64,000 nt of DNA from Holdemania sp. Marseille-P2844 (GCF_900120005.1 NZ_LT635452.1:186001-250000); one strand, 5' to 3'; shown: positions 16,644-25,601, counted from the stretch's first letter. Numbers and translations: made by a program. Notes: a model not told the origin generated them from the letters alone.

Positions 16644-17897
16644 ATGAAAATTGCGGGATTTACCTCGATCAGCGATGATAATAAGCGGCAGCTTGGACTT
16701 TTCATAAAGATAGAACGGGAAAGCCAGGGATTGTCGCAAAAAGAATTGATCAATGATGCAAATCAGAGGCAGATTTGTTCTGTATCAACCCTTCATCGGA
16801 TCGAAACTGGACAAATTATAAAAGATGATGTCATTTATCACGAGTTGATTCAGCGGCTGGGATATGCGTTCAAAGAAAATGTTAGTTTAGACAAAGTGCT
16901 GCCGGACTTAAATCAACAATGCCTGCATTATTTTGAAACTTTAAATTTATCGGAAGCGGAAATGATTTTAGATCGTGTTCAAGCTTTATTTAAAACGTCC
17001 TCTTTCTATTATGATCAATTAAAACAATGTTACCTGGATTTGATTCACATCAGTCTCAATAAAGAAAAGCTTTCAGACAGTAAATATAAATGGTATCAAA
17101 TGATGAGAAACGTTGTTCCAAGTCCTTTGAATGTTTTATTGCTGCATCTGTGTTTTTGTCATTCGATGAATTATTTGCAGAGCTTAAATGAAATTATCAG
17201 CTACGAAAAAGAACTGGAGTTTTGTGATCATTATTTAATAATAAAATTTGATTTGCTGTATGTCTTGAAATATAAAGGAAATTATGGAAAACTCATTGAA
17301 TTAATGAATGAAGTTCGTGAAGAATGTGAAATGAAGAATTTGCCGAATCAACAGTTGAAATGTTTAGCATTTTTAGTTGGCACAGCCTGTATCATTAATA
17401 CTTTTGATATTCATTCAGCAATTTGTGAATTAGAAAAGTTCATCATGGAGAATAAAAATAAGTTAAACCCAGAGATTCTTAATAATGGCTACTATACTCT
17501 GGCAATGACATATTATGAAGATTTACGAAATTATACGAAAGCTTTGGAAATGTTTCAGAGCCTTTTAATTCTCAATCCGCTAAAAATATACGCTTGCGGC
17601 CTGTTTTATTTTACATGCTGTGACTACTTAAAAATAGAACCGGATTCTAAGATTCTCAAAAGCATAGACACGAAACAAGCTAATTTGTTTTTGCAGTATT
17701 TCATTTATAAATATAGCTCGAAAAGTACAATGAAAGATCTGGGCAATTATATCAATAAAACACTCATACCAGAGTTAAAAAAAGAGAAAAAACCAATGAT
17801 CATTAGTGTGTTTAAGAAACAATGGGGTTTTATATTAGAAAAAGACCATAATAAATATTATAAACCATTTTACGACTTTATGCGCGAATTTGAATGA
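16644..17897 (+). CDS. RRNPP-like peptide-sensing transcriptional regulator (XRE HTH + TPR)
   Basis: Probable quorum-sensing type regulator. 417 residues from ATG 16644 (AAGGAGGG at 16628-16635; a TTG at 16638 is less well placed). The N-terminal helix-turn-helix spans about 14-70 (KIERESQGLSQKELIND, STLHRIETGQ). The rest is helical with repeats of the tetratricopeptide type, as in Rgg, PlcR, NprR and PrgX, whose repeat domain binds a short secreted peptide after import. Base composition is clearly more AT-rich than upstream genes. It follows the kinase by 22 bases and is followed by a small secreted-peptide locus with its own promoter. Its target promoters are inferred, not seen. Confidence 0.75.
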   Translation: MKIAGFTSISDDNKRQLGLFIKIERESQGLSQKELINDANQRQICSVSTLHRIETGQIIKDDVIYHELIQRLGYAFKENVSLDKVLPDLNQQCLHYFETLNLSEAEMILDRVQALFKTSSFYYDQLKQCYLDLIHISLNKEKLSDSKYKWYQMMRNVVPSPLNVLLLHLCFCHSMNYLQSLNEIISYEKELEFCDHYLIIKFDLLYVLKYKGNYGKLIELMNEVREECEMKNLPNQQLKCLAFLVGTACIINTFDIHSAICELEKFIMENKNKLNPEILNNGYYTLAMTYYEDLRNYTKALEMFQSLLILNPLKIYACGLFYFTCCDYLKIEPDSKILKSIDTKQANLFLQYFIYKYSSKSTMKDLGNYINKTLIPELKKEKKPMIISVFKKQWGFILEKDHNKYYKPFYDFMREFE

Positions 17898-17970
17898 CAA
17901 TTATGAAATTTATACCTAAAGTATGATTTTTTGTTCCAACCTTTCAAAATAATAATTTTCAGGATATAAC

Positions 17971-17988
17971 TGATATAATGCAATTATA
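17971..17988 (+). promoter_or_regulatory. Promoter of the small peptide gene with palindrome
   Basis: Extended -10 TGATATAAT (17971-17979), 31 bases before the ATG at 18010. It is part of the palindrome TATAATGCAATTATA (17974-17988), six-base arms around three bases, a possible operator over the -10. No good -35, as often with activator-dependent promoters. Confidence 0.5.
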
Positions 17989-18009
17989 AAAAGAAAAGAG
18001 GATAATCCA

Positions 18010-18352
18010 ATGGTAAAAAAATTATTAATCTTGCTTCTTCTTGCGGCATCTCTATCTTTAATGGGTTTCAGTATTAATGCAGCAGGAAAAGTTGAAGCCC
18101 GTTGTGGATATCCTGAATGTGATTTCGGATCTTATTGAAATTCAATAAAGTAGATTCTATCAAAGCAAAAGCGCTAAGAATGCAATGGAAACAATGACAA
18201 AAAGTAACCTGTTTGAAAGTCGAATTATGTTAATGTTTTTTTCTTTACGATGCGGTCCAAGAACTGAGGGATCAAAAACCTAACCTTTGTAACAGGAAAT
18301 TATGAAGTGAGAGGATATAAAGAAGAAAAGTCAGCTGGTATTTATATCTAAG
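18010..18352 (+). pseudogene. Small secreted peptide/protein gene, probably frameshifted
   Basis: The first frame encodes 42 residues (18010-18138): signal peptide MVKKLLILLLLAASLSLMGF, then a short tail with RCGYPECDFGSY before TGA. AGAGGA is well placed. Protein-like sequence continues in other frames: RFYQSKSAKNAMETMTKS (about 18146 on), YDAVQELRDQKPNL (about 18246 on) and, back in the first frame, TFVTGNYEVRGYKEEKSAGI, which stops at 18350-18352 just before a terminator. Each change is in the same direction and one lies at a run of T (18235-18242). The best reading is a broken gene for a secreted protein of about 110 residues. An intact 42-residue peptide is the alternative. Confidence 0.55.
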
Positions 18353-18353
18353 T

Positions 18354-18394
18354 AAAGAAGCACTGTTACACTCTGATAGTAATAGTGCTTCTTT
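18354..18394 (+). terminator. Hairpin ending the small peptide transcript
   Basis: Perfect 11-bp stem AAAGAAGCACT (18354-18364) / AGTGCTTCTTT (18384-18394), two bases after the last stop of the broken peptide gene. The T run after the stem is short, but the stem itself ends TTCTTT. Bases 18395-18593 show no gene. Confidence 0.65.
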
Positions 18395-18593
18395 AACATA
18401 AGTCTTTAATCTTGATTTAAATAAAAGAAGTCAAAAACAAGATTAAATTTAGGTTGTTGAGAAAGCTGCGAGTGAAATAAAAAGTTATAATTCCAAATGC
18501 GAGCAATAATTAAATCATGGTAAGGAGAGGATCAAATCAGAGTAGGGTGTTAATTTCTGAATGCAATGTTCTATTAAGAGGAGGAATAGCGTT

Positions 18594-19994
18594 ATGAAAA
18601 GAATATGCCTAATAATTATGTGTCTTGTTTTACTAAGCACAGGATGTAGTGAACAAAAAACAACAACGCTTAATATCTATTATATGATTGGAGGATATTT
18701 TCGTAAGGAAGAAACAGCTGAAATTAATGCTTATCTAAAAAAGATTAATTCCGGATATCAAATCAATTTTGTTAATATGATCAACACTATTCCTTACGAT
18801 AATGAAACTGAAAATATTGTCTATACTTCAATGTCACAACGTATTTTAGAATATTTAAAAGAAGCACGGGAACAACATCTTGAAATTGATATTTTAAATG
18901 CAAATCAGCTAGGTTCTATGGATTTTTCCAGGACATATTTGGTCGATGAAGGACTTCTAACAGAATTGGATCCTTATTTTAAAAATACGGAATCTGGAAA
19001 AATAGTTTATAACGCTTATCCTGAAATAATATTCGATTCGCAAAAAATTGATGGTAAATCTTATTTTGTCCCTGGCAGTCTTTTTGATTTAGTGGAGACG
19101 AAATCCAGCTGTTTTGATAAAGTAGCCTATATGGCAATAAAAAAAGATTATTTAGATCAAGCACAATTTGATCAACCGTTGGGATATAATCTTTCGCAAT
19201 ATAATAATTTTTTGCGGAAAATAGGAATGCAGGATGAAACTCAACTTTTGTTTTATAATTCGTTTAGAATTATGAACAACTTTCCTGGCTTAACGCCTGT
19301 TTGCGGAAGTTCTTTACGCGTAAGTCCATTTGTAATTGATGAAAAAACACAGACTGTTAAAATTCTTTATGAATGTGAAGACTGGCTGGATTCTTTAAAT
19401 ACTTTTCAGGGAATTTTCCAAGATGATTATTATGTTTATGATAGTGATTATATTGATATGAACGCTGTTGTTTGGTATGACTATGTGAATGATGAAGAAG
19501 AGAATGATCGTATTTATATAGCTGAAAATTATAATTATATAAATGTTATTCCTTATTGGGGATTAGCGATTCCATCCTGGTGTGATAAAAAAGACGAAGT
19601 TATGGATTTTTTCGGATTGTTGTACAGCGATCCTGAACTTAGCCGCTTATTTTTTCCCGATGCTCTGAATCCAGGGGAAAAGATGTTTTTTGGATATGGT
19701 AATCCATATATTGTAGAAGGTTCGACATTACCAAAAGATTTAACCAAAGAGAATCATCAGAAATTTTATGAGTCCTTAAATAAATCCTGTGCGTATGGGT
19801 TTACTTTTGATTTCAGTGAATATTTTGATGAAATGCAGGATCTTGTTGTCAAGCATAACGAATATTATACTTTCTATAATGATACGAGTTTTATCGATAT
19901 GGAAAAGTATAAAGAAGTGATGAAGGATACGCGTATTGAAGAAATCCGCGATGATCTCAATGCACAATTGCAGCGATATTTGAAGGGAGATTGA
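18594..19994 (+). CDS. Extracellular solute-binding-like lipoprotein (family 1)
   Basis: 466 residues from ATG 18594 (AGAGGAGGAA ahead). Signal peptide with lipobox LLSTGC (Cys18), so membrane-anchored outside the cell. The body resembles family 1 solute-binding proteins: LNIYYMIGG first strand, YLVDEGLLTELDPYF, VIPYWGLAIPSWCDKKDEVMDF and DPELSRLFFPD. No sugar-type import permeases follow; instead the operon encodes a second lipoprotein and an ABC-2 type exporter. It could deliver or sense a ligand for that system. AT-rich like its neighbours. First gene of a four-gene run with spacings of 3 bases or overlaps. Confidence 0.75.
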   Translation: MKRICLIIMCLVLLSTGCSEQKTTTLNIYYMIGGYFRKEETAEINAYLKKINSGYQINFVNMINTIPYDNETENIVYTSMSQRILEYLKEAREQHLEIDILNANQLGSMDFSRTYLVDEGLLTELDPYFKNTESGKIVYNAYPEIIFDSQKIDGKSYFVPGSLFDLVETKSSCFDKVAYMAIKKDYLDQAQFDQPLGYNLSQYNNFLRKIGMQDETQLLFYNSFRIMNNFPGLTPVCGSSLRVSPFVIDEKTQTVKILYECEDWLDSLNTFQGIFQDDYYVYDSDYIDMNAVVWYDYVNDEEENDRIYIAENYNYINVIPYWGLAIPSWCDKKDEVMDFFGLLYSDPELSRLFFPDALNPGEKMFFGYGNPYIVEGSTLPKDLTKENHQKFYESLNKSCAYGFTFDFSEYFDEMQDLVVKHNEYYTFYNDTSFIDMEKYKEVMKDTRIEEIRDDLNAQLQRYLKGD

Positions 19995-19997
19995 GTC

Positions 19998-21137
19998 ATG
20001 AAAAAGGGAATCCTGGCAGTCTTGATTTTTACGCTGTTAACAGGTTGTGCTTCAAGTCAAAAGGCTGTTCCAACAATGTCAGAAGAAGACTATTATTTAG
20101 TCACTTATCGAAATATTAATAATGTAGGAATATTTCAATTTGGCGATGAAGAAACAGGAATGGCTTACTTTGATTTTACGACAGGCAAGGTTATTCGTAT
20201 TCCGGAAAAAAATATGAAAAATGATCCGCACATGTATCCTGCGTATATCAGTGGCATCGCTTATTATGATAATTTCATTTATTATACATATCATAATGAA
20301 AATTACTTAGCTTTTATGCGAATGGATCCCGATGGGAAAAATGTAAAAGAATTGTACCGATATAAAAATAAAAAATATAATGAAATAATGCCGGATAGTT
20401 ATTCGTTTATTTATCATGATCATAAAATTTATATGGAAATCATCGGCAGTCAGTTCCAGAAAAACGGAAGTTTAGTGGAAGAAAGTCAGTTAGCTTATTT
20501 TGATTTGAAGGATGACTCGTTACATTTATTATACGAACCGACCCTGCAACAGACGGCGGAATGCCGGAAGCTCGTAGCGGCAGATCATCAATTCATATTT
20601 TTTAAAACATCGGAGGATCAGGAACAAAACGAAAATCCGAAGGAATTTTTAAATTGTTATAATCTGGAAACGAAGGAAACGCTCATTTTGGATGAAGCTG
20701 AGAAAATTCGGATCACGTTGATGAAGAATATTGATCATGAAAAAAAATGTTTATATTATTTAGATCAGGATTATTCGCTTGTTGAATTGAATTATCAGCA
20801 ACAAACACATCGTATTGTTTTAAATAACCCGGATCCGATCGATTTCCGCTTCTATGATCACGGGAAAGCCTTTTATTCTAATTTAACGGTTGATATGACA
20901 CAAAGACCGGAGAAAGTGACTTATGGATATATTGACATCGAAAGCGGAGAAAATTATCCGGATTTCAATAAAGAAGGTCAGCAATTTTTTGTTACAGAAA
21001 GCAATGATCAATACTTTATAGGCACGAAACGGAAGTATGGCGAAGCAGTAGATTCTCTTTGGTATTATCTTGAGAAAGAAGCGTATTTTAAACAAGAATT
21101 TGAGAAGGCAAAACCAGTCACAGGATTGGATTGGTGA
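19998..21137 (+). CDS. Lipoprotein of unknown function, beta-propeller-like
   Basis: 379 residues starting 3 bases after the previous stop. Lipobox LLTGC (Cys17). The rest is rich in repeated short beta-strand units of the form YDNFIYYTYHNENYLAFMRM, YHDHKIYMEI and KKCLYYLDQDYSLVEL, the look of propeller-type proteins (DUF5050-like). I do not recognise a family with certainty. The stop TGA overlaps the region where the next gene's ribosome site lies. Probable surface partner of the binding-protein-like lipoprotein and the ABC transporter. Confidence 0.65.
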   Translation: MKKGILAVLIFTLLTGCASSQKAVPTMSEEDYYLVTYRNINNVGIFQFGDEETGMAYFDFTTGKVIRIPEKNMKNDPHMYPAYISGIAYYDNFIYYTYHNENYLAFMRMDPDGKNVKELYRYKNKKYNEIMPDSYSFIYHDHKIYMEIIGSQFQKNGSLVEESQLAYFDLKDDSLHLLYEPTLQQTAECRKLVAADHQFIFFKTSEDQEQNENPKEFLNCYNLETKETLILDEAEKIRITLMKNIDHEKKCLYYLDQDYSLVELNYQQQTHRIVLNNPDPIDFRFYDHGKAFYSNLTVDMTQRPEKVTYGYIDIESGENYPDFNKEGQQFFVTESNDQYFIGTKRKYGEAVDSLWYYLEKEAYFKQEFEKAKPVTGLDW

Positions 21138-21142
21138 AATTT

Positions 21143-22015
21143 ATGATTCTGGAAATCAAAGAACTGACAAAACGCTATCATGAAAAATCAGCGCTGGATC
21201 ATATCAATCTAACGCTGAAAGAAGGGGTTTATGGACTTCTTGGTCCCAATGGGGCAGGGAAATCGACCTTAATGAATATCTTAGTTGGAAATATAGAAAA
21301 AACGTCTGGAGAAATTCTTTGGAATGGGAAACCACTTAAAGAATGTCGAGCTCAATTCAACCATGGTTTAGGTTATATGCCGCAGAATCAGCCTTTGTAC
21401 GAAGATTTTACAGGTTATGATTTTATGGGATATTTTGCGGCGTTGAAGGAAATACCGCGGGATCAGATTTCAAATGAAATTGAACGTGGGCTGAAACAAG
21501 TCTTTCTATGGCCGGAGCGAAATCAACGAATTAAAGAATATTCAGGTGGAATGAAACAGCGCCTGTTATTGGCGGCAACTCTTTTAAAAGATCCTGAAGT
21601 GATCATTCTTGATGAACCTACGGCAGGATTGGATCCGATGCAGCGTGTACAAGTAAGGAAAATCCTCGCCCAATTATCCAAGGCAAAAATTATTATTTAC
21701 GCTACGCATGTCATCAGCGACGTGGAATTGATCGCAAACGAATTTATTTTTCTGAAGCAAGGGAAAATCATCCAACGAGGAACAATGAACGAATTGACGG
21801 AGTTGTTTCCTAATCATGTTTATGAAATTACCTGTGATGAAGAAACCTGTGAAAAACTTAAGCGGGAATGCTGCGTAACTCGGATTCAGAAAAAAAATGA
21901 AGGCTATACTGTCAGAGTGATAACAAAAGAAATTTGGAAAGACTATAAATCAATATCGCCATCCCTGGAGGATTTGTATCTTAACGATTTTGAGGATGAA
22001 CAGTTATGGATTTAG
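21143..22015 (+). CDS. ABC-2 type transporter ATPase
   Basis: Energy subunit of an export-type ABC transporter. 290 residues from ATG 21143, with GGTGA five bases upstream inside the end of the previous gene. Walker A GPNGAGKST (about 34-42), Q-loop GYMPQNQPLYEDFT, signature YSGGMKQR, Walker B VIILDEPTAGLDP and switch ATHVISDVE. The C-terminal 75 residues form the accessory domain common in ABC-2 ATPases. Overlaps the permease gene by 10 bases. The family includes bacteriocin, lantibiotic-immunity and drug exporters; the cargo is unknown. Confidence 0.88.
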   Translation: MILEIKELTKRYHEKSALDHINLTLKEGVYGLLGPNGAGKSTLMNILVGNIEKTSGEILWNGKPLKECRAQFNHGLGYMPQNQPLYEDFTGYDFMGYFAALKEIPRDQISNEIERGLKQVFLWPERNQRIKEYSGGMKQRLLLAATLLKDPEVIILDEPTAGLDPMQRVQVRKILAQLSKAKIIIYATHVISDVELIANEFIFLKQGKIIQRGTMNELTELFPNHVYEITCDEETCEKLKRECCVTRIQKKNEGYTVRVITKEIWKDYKSISPSLEDLYLNDFEDEQLWI

Positions 22016-23982
22016 TAAGATATGAAATTAAGAAATGTCTGAGACATTCGCCATTTCGTAAAGTCGTTATTTTCATTATTCTTTTCCATTGTGCAGCGAC
22101 GACATTTCTATTGTTTCAAAAAGAAAATGGTGTTTCATGGGTTAGCTTGGCCTGCTCATCTGACGAAGTGAGCCGGCAATTTTATGAAAATCAAATCGAA
22201 GAAGCAAAGGCTTATCCACAGTTTGTTGAGCAGGTTTTAAGCGAGGATGACCGCCTTCGCCAATCCACTTTATTTAGTGACCCGGGGTCTTATGCTTTTT
22301 TAAGCAGTGAACGCAAAGCGGAATATTATAGAAAATTAAGCCATCGTCAATTTCAATTACAGCCAGCATTTTCGTTGAGCTTCATTTTACAGGAACCCGT
22401 GAGTTTGGCGATGGTGCTTATTTTTATAATTTTCAGTGTTTATTCGTTATTGATAAAAGAAAAAGAAGACCATCTTGAACCTTTGTTAATGCCAATCCCA
22501 CGATATAAAACGAAAGCTGCAGTACATAAATTTATAAGCCTTTTTCTTATGGGAAGCGGCATGTTTATATTTTTAGAACTGCTGAAATGGGGAATCAGCC
22601 TTTCGTTATTAGGGTGGAAGTGCGATTTAAGTTTGCCGATCCAGACTGTCATGGGTTTTCTCTATGTTCCCTACGCTATGAGTGCAGGTTCTTTTTTAGC
22701 GGTCTATTTAAGCATGAAAGCTTTTATTACTTTATTTTTTCTGCTTTTTATCAGTGCTATTGCCGTTCGGTTAAATCAAGGGCCTGCATTTTATCTTTGC
22801 ATAATTCTGCTGTTTGGCGCAGAGATCGGACTTTATAACAAGATTGTGAACGAATCATTTTTAATTTTATTGAAATATGTGAATCTTGCTGCTTTACTGC
22901 AGTTCAATCAATATTTATCTGCTTTTATGAGTGTGCCGATAGGAAACTATCCGATAGAAATCTGTTATTTGATAATTTTAACATGTTTATTAGGCGTGGT
23001 CAGCAGCGGTATTTTCTTTCGCTATGCAACGAAGCATCCAAAACCAGAGATAAAAAGAAATTGGAAATTAAATTTGAAACATGATTTTCACCCGCGTTCC
23101 TTATTGAATTATGAATTCCGTAAATTCTGGATGAATGGAGAAAATCTTTTTGTCTTTATCGCACTGATCATTTTACAATCATTTTATTGCTGGCAATATT
23201 CACCGTATATCGGAAAAGATGAGTATTATTATCAACAGTTTTCATTTCAACTGCAGGGAACATTGGACGAAAGACAGACGAAGTGGGTTGCCAATCAAAA
23301 TCAGTATTATGCCGGTATTCAAAGTCAAATATCGAAATTATATGAGCAGTACGCAGACAAAAAAATGGATCAGAGAACATTGGAAAGAGAAGTGTTTACT
23401 TTAACGTTGAATCTGGAAAGTATGGAGGGATTCCAAAGAGCAGAGCAGCAAATGGAGCAGCTTCAATCGTTAGGGAAAACTGAATATGTATACGAAACTC
23501 CTGTAATTCAGATTTTTAAAGCTAAAGAAGAAATATTGCTTAAAGCTGGATTTCTGTTTTTAGCGATCAGCTTCTGGATCGCGGCTGCTGTTGGAAGAGA
23601 TAATGCGCTGCAGATGAATCATTTAATCCGAATTTATGAACAAAGAAAGCATAAAGTCGATGTTCAAAAACGGAAAATCGTATATTTCGTCAGCGGGGGT
23701 GTCTATAGTTTTTTGTTTCTCTCTACGGTTATTGTAAAATTAAACTATTATGAAGCCAATATTCTTTCTTACTCTGCAGCGAATGTCCTTGCCTTGGGAG
23801 TTTCCCTGCCATTTTCAATATTAGGCCTGCTTTTCATTCTGTTTGTTCTGGGCTTGGGATATGTCATCATTTTCGATGAAGTTCTGTTTCGACTGACGTC
23901 GGGTCAACGAAATCGGAATTCAGCACTATGGACAAATATTGGTTTATCGGTGATTTTCTTAATGATTCTTGGAGTTTGCTGA
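22006..23982 (+). CDS. ABC-2 type permease, large, apparently duplicated
   Basis: 658-residue membrane protein coupled to the ATPase gene by overlap. It opens VRYEIKKCLRHSPFRKVVIFIILF with a first membrane helix (about 19-37), then about 90 external residues and a block of helices (about 131-340). Near residue 366 the plan starts again: LLNYEFRKFWMNGENLFVFIALI, a helix, a long external helical stretch (about 395-500), then four helices to the C-terminus. This two-fold layout suggests fusion of two ABC-2 units in one chain, so one copy could form the whole channel. The large external loops could meet the two lipoproteins encoded upstream. Confidence 0.75.
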   Translation: MDLVRYEIKKCLRHSPFRKVVIFIILFHCAATTFLLFQKENGVSWVSLACSSDEVSRQFYENQIEEAKAYPQFVEQVLSEDDRLRQSTLFSDPGSYAFLSSERKAEYYRKLSHRQFQLQPAFSLSFILQEPVSLAMVLIFIIFSVYSLLIKEKEDHLEPLLMPIPRYKTKAAVHKFISLFLMGSGMFIFLELLKWGISLSLLGWKCDLSLPIQTVMGFLYVPYAMSAGSFLAVYLSMKAFITLFFLLFISAIAVRLNQGPAFYLCIILLFGAEIGLYNKIVNESFLILLKYVNLAALLQFNQYLSAFMSVPIGNYPIEICYLIILTCLLGVVSSGIFFRYATKHPKPEIKRNWKLNLKHDFHPRSLLNYEFRKFWMNGENLFVFIALIILQSFYCWQYSPYIGKDEYYYQQFSFQLQGTLDERQTKWVANQNQYYAGIQSQISKLYEQYADKKMDQRTLEREVFTLTLNLESMEGFQRAEQQMEQLQSLGKTEYVYETPVIQIFKAKEEILLKAGFLFLAISFWIAAAVGRDNALQMNHLIRIYEQRKHKVDVQKRKIVYFVSGGVYSFLFLSTVIVKLNYYEANILSYSAANVLALGVSLPFSILGLLFILFVLGLGYVIIFDEVLFRLTSGQRNRNSALWTNIGLSVIFLMILGVC

Positions 23983-24071
23983 GTCTTTGAAAACAGATCC
24001 GCGGTTTGCCTATTTTTATAGTTACGCCTGAAAGTGTCTGATCTTCAGTCAGAGTAGATCATTGTGTTAAG

Positions 24072-24108
24072 TCCCGGAAATGACTGCCATTTCACCGGGA
24101 TTTTCTTT
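24072..24108 (+). terminator. Terminator after the ABC-2 cassette
   Basis: Stem TCCCGG (24072-24077) / CCGGGA (24095-24100), with an inner AAATG/CATTT pairing, followed by TTTTCTTTT. It closes the accessory block about 90 bases after the permease stop. Confidence 0.8.
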
Positions 24109-24176
24109 TGTTTCAGAATCGCCAGAAACTGGAAAGACGGATATATCACTTGCCTTGAACAATGTCAAGAACATAA

Positions 24177-24204
24177 CTTGAATTTTATTCTTGTAAAATT
24201 CAAG
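24177..24204 (+). promoter_or_regulatory. Perfect 11-bp palindrome in front of dinB
   Basis: CTTGAATTTTA (24177-24187) / TAAAATTCAAG (24194-24204) with a 6-base centre, ending two bases before the dinB ribosome site AGAGGTG. A further CTTGAAC lies at 24154-24160. It does not match the Bacillus LexA box. It is a candidate operator or 5' hairpin for DNA-damage control of the polymerase. Confidence 0.55.
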
Positions 24205-24219
24205 GCAGAGGTGATGAGA

Positions 24220-25488
24220 ATGGAACGGGCGATCGTTCACAGTGATATTAACCATTGTTACGCGCAGATCGAGGAGATGCTGAATCCCGAGCTGAAGCAA
24301 CGGCCGATGGCGGTCGGCGGCAGTCAGGAAGAACGGCATGGGATCATCCTTGCCAAGAATCTGCATGCCAAGAAATACAAGATTCAGACCGGGGAAACCT
24401 TAGACGAGGCCCGGATCAAATGTCCTCAGCTGCTGATCCTGCCCCCGGATTACCGCCGTTATCAGCGGATAACAGATCAGGTCAAGGCGATTTATCGGGA
24501 ATATACCGACCGGGTTGAGGAATACGGACTGGATGAAGCCTGGCTGGATCTGACGCAGTCGCAGCGGCTGTTCGGCCCTGCTTCGCAGATTGCCCGAACA
24601 ATCCAGCAGCGGGTCTATGCGGAACTGGGATTAACGATTTCAATTGGTCTGTCGTTCAACAAGATCTTCGCTAAAATGGCTTCGGATTTCGTTAAGCCCA
24701 GCGGGTTTGTGACAATTACCCGGGCCAATTTCCAGGAGAAAATCTATCCGCTATCAGTGCGTGAGCTGTTTTATGTCGGAGCGGCGACACAGAAGAAGCT
24801 GGAAGCCTGGGGGATTACGACGATCGGCGATCTGGCCAGCCGCGACCGGCAGTTCATGCGCCGCTATTTCGGCAAGGTTGGGGAGATGCTGCACTGGTTC
24901 GCGTTGGGCGAGGATATCAGTGAAGTCGCGCTGGCCAGCGAGGCGATTCCGGTCAAATCCGTGGGCAACAGCGTCACGGCGGTCCATGATCTGCATACGC
25001 ATGGAGAAGCGCAGCTGGTGCTGCGGGTGCTGGCGGAGTCCGTCGCTTCCCGGCTGCGTGATCAGGGCTTGAAAGGCAAGGGTATCGCTTTGAGTCTGCG
25101 GGATATTCATTTATTCCGCTGGAGCCTGCAGCGCAAGCGTGCCCGTCCGACCCAGCTGGCGGAAGAAATTCTGGAGGACGCGGAAATTCTTTTACGCCAG
25201 GCCTGGCAGAACGCGCTGCCGTTGCGCAGCATCGGGATCAGCGTATTTGATTTGTGCCTGGATCAGACCGGGGAACAGCTGGATTTGTTCGTCGACGAGC
25301 AGCGACGCCAGTCGTTATTGCAGCTGGAAAAGACAGTCGACGGGATCCGCCGCCGGTTTGGCTTTGAAAAGATCCAGCGCTGCAGCCTGCTGCTCGACAA
25401 GCCGCTGACCAGCTTTAACCCCAAGCAAGACCAGACAATCCATCCGATCGGTTTCCTCAAGGAACCGATTCAGGCCGGCGGCCGATAG
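24220..25488 (+). CDS. dinB: DNA polymerase IV (Y family, DinB/UmuC-like)
   Basis: Error-prone translesion DNA polymerase. 422 residues from ATG 24220, preceded by AGAGGTG; the open frame extends upstream to 24064 but that part overlaps a terminator and a palindrome. Catalytic features: first metal site AIVHSDINHCYAQIEEM (Asp9), second in YGLDEAWLDL, fingers/palm SIGLSFNKIFAKMASDFVKP, helix-hairpin-helix around VGAATQKKLEAWGITTIGDL and a little-finger domain in the C-terminal third. His where most DinB proteins have an aromatic residue (NHCYA) is a small oddity. No clamp-binding motif is obvious apart from QLDLF near residue 365, which fits the beta-clamp consensus. Confidence 0.93.
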   Translation: MERAIVHSDINHCYAQIEEMLNPELKQRPMAVGGSQEERHGIILAKNLHAKKYKIQTGETLDEARIKCPQLLILPPDYRRYQRITDQVKAIYREYTDRVEEYGLDEAWLDLTQSQRLFGPASQIARTIQQRVYAELGLTISIGLSFNKIFAKMASDFVKPSGFVTITRANFQEKIYPLSVRELFYVGAATQKKLEAWGITTIGDLASRDRQFMRRYFGKVGEMLHWFALGEDISEVALASEAIPVKSVGNSVTAVHDLHTHGEAQLVLRVLAESVASRLRDQGLKGKGIALSLRDIHLFRWSLQRKRARPTQLAEEILEDAEILLRQAWQNALPLRSIGISVFDLCLDQTGEQLDLFVDEQRRQSLLQLEKTVDGIRRRFGFEKIQRCSLLLDKPLTSFNPKQDQTIHPIGFLKEPIQAGGR

Positions 25489-25595
25489 TAAAAATTAAAT
25501 CGGGCCGTGAATCCGCAAAAGCAAGTTCAGACCGAGGGGAAGAAAGGGATTTCAAGCCGCGGACAACTCGCTGTCCTAAACCTGAAAAACCATGA

Positions 25596-25601
25596 TATAA
25601 T
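25596..25601 (+). promoter_or_regulatory. Extended -10 of the nucleotidyltransferase gene
   Basis: TGATATAAT (25593-25601) about 40 bases before the chosen start codon. No clear -35. Confidence 0.5.

Noticed and set aside
18010-18352. Lactococcin 972-type bacteriocin, because of the following lipoprotein/ABC genes
   Set aside because: The residues do not show that family's pattern, and the ABC and membrane genes differ from its known partners.
24150-24178. A SOS (LexA) box before dinB
   Set aside because: No match to the Gram-positive consensus was found.
24064-24219. Longer DinB start at 24064
   Set aside because: The extra 52 residues cross a terminator and a palindrome and do not resemble DinB; the ribosome site fits 24220.
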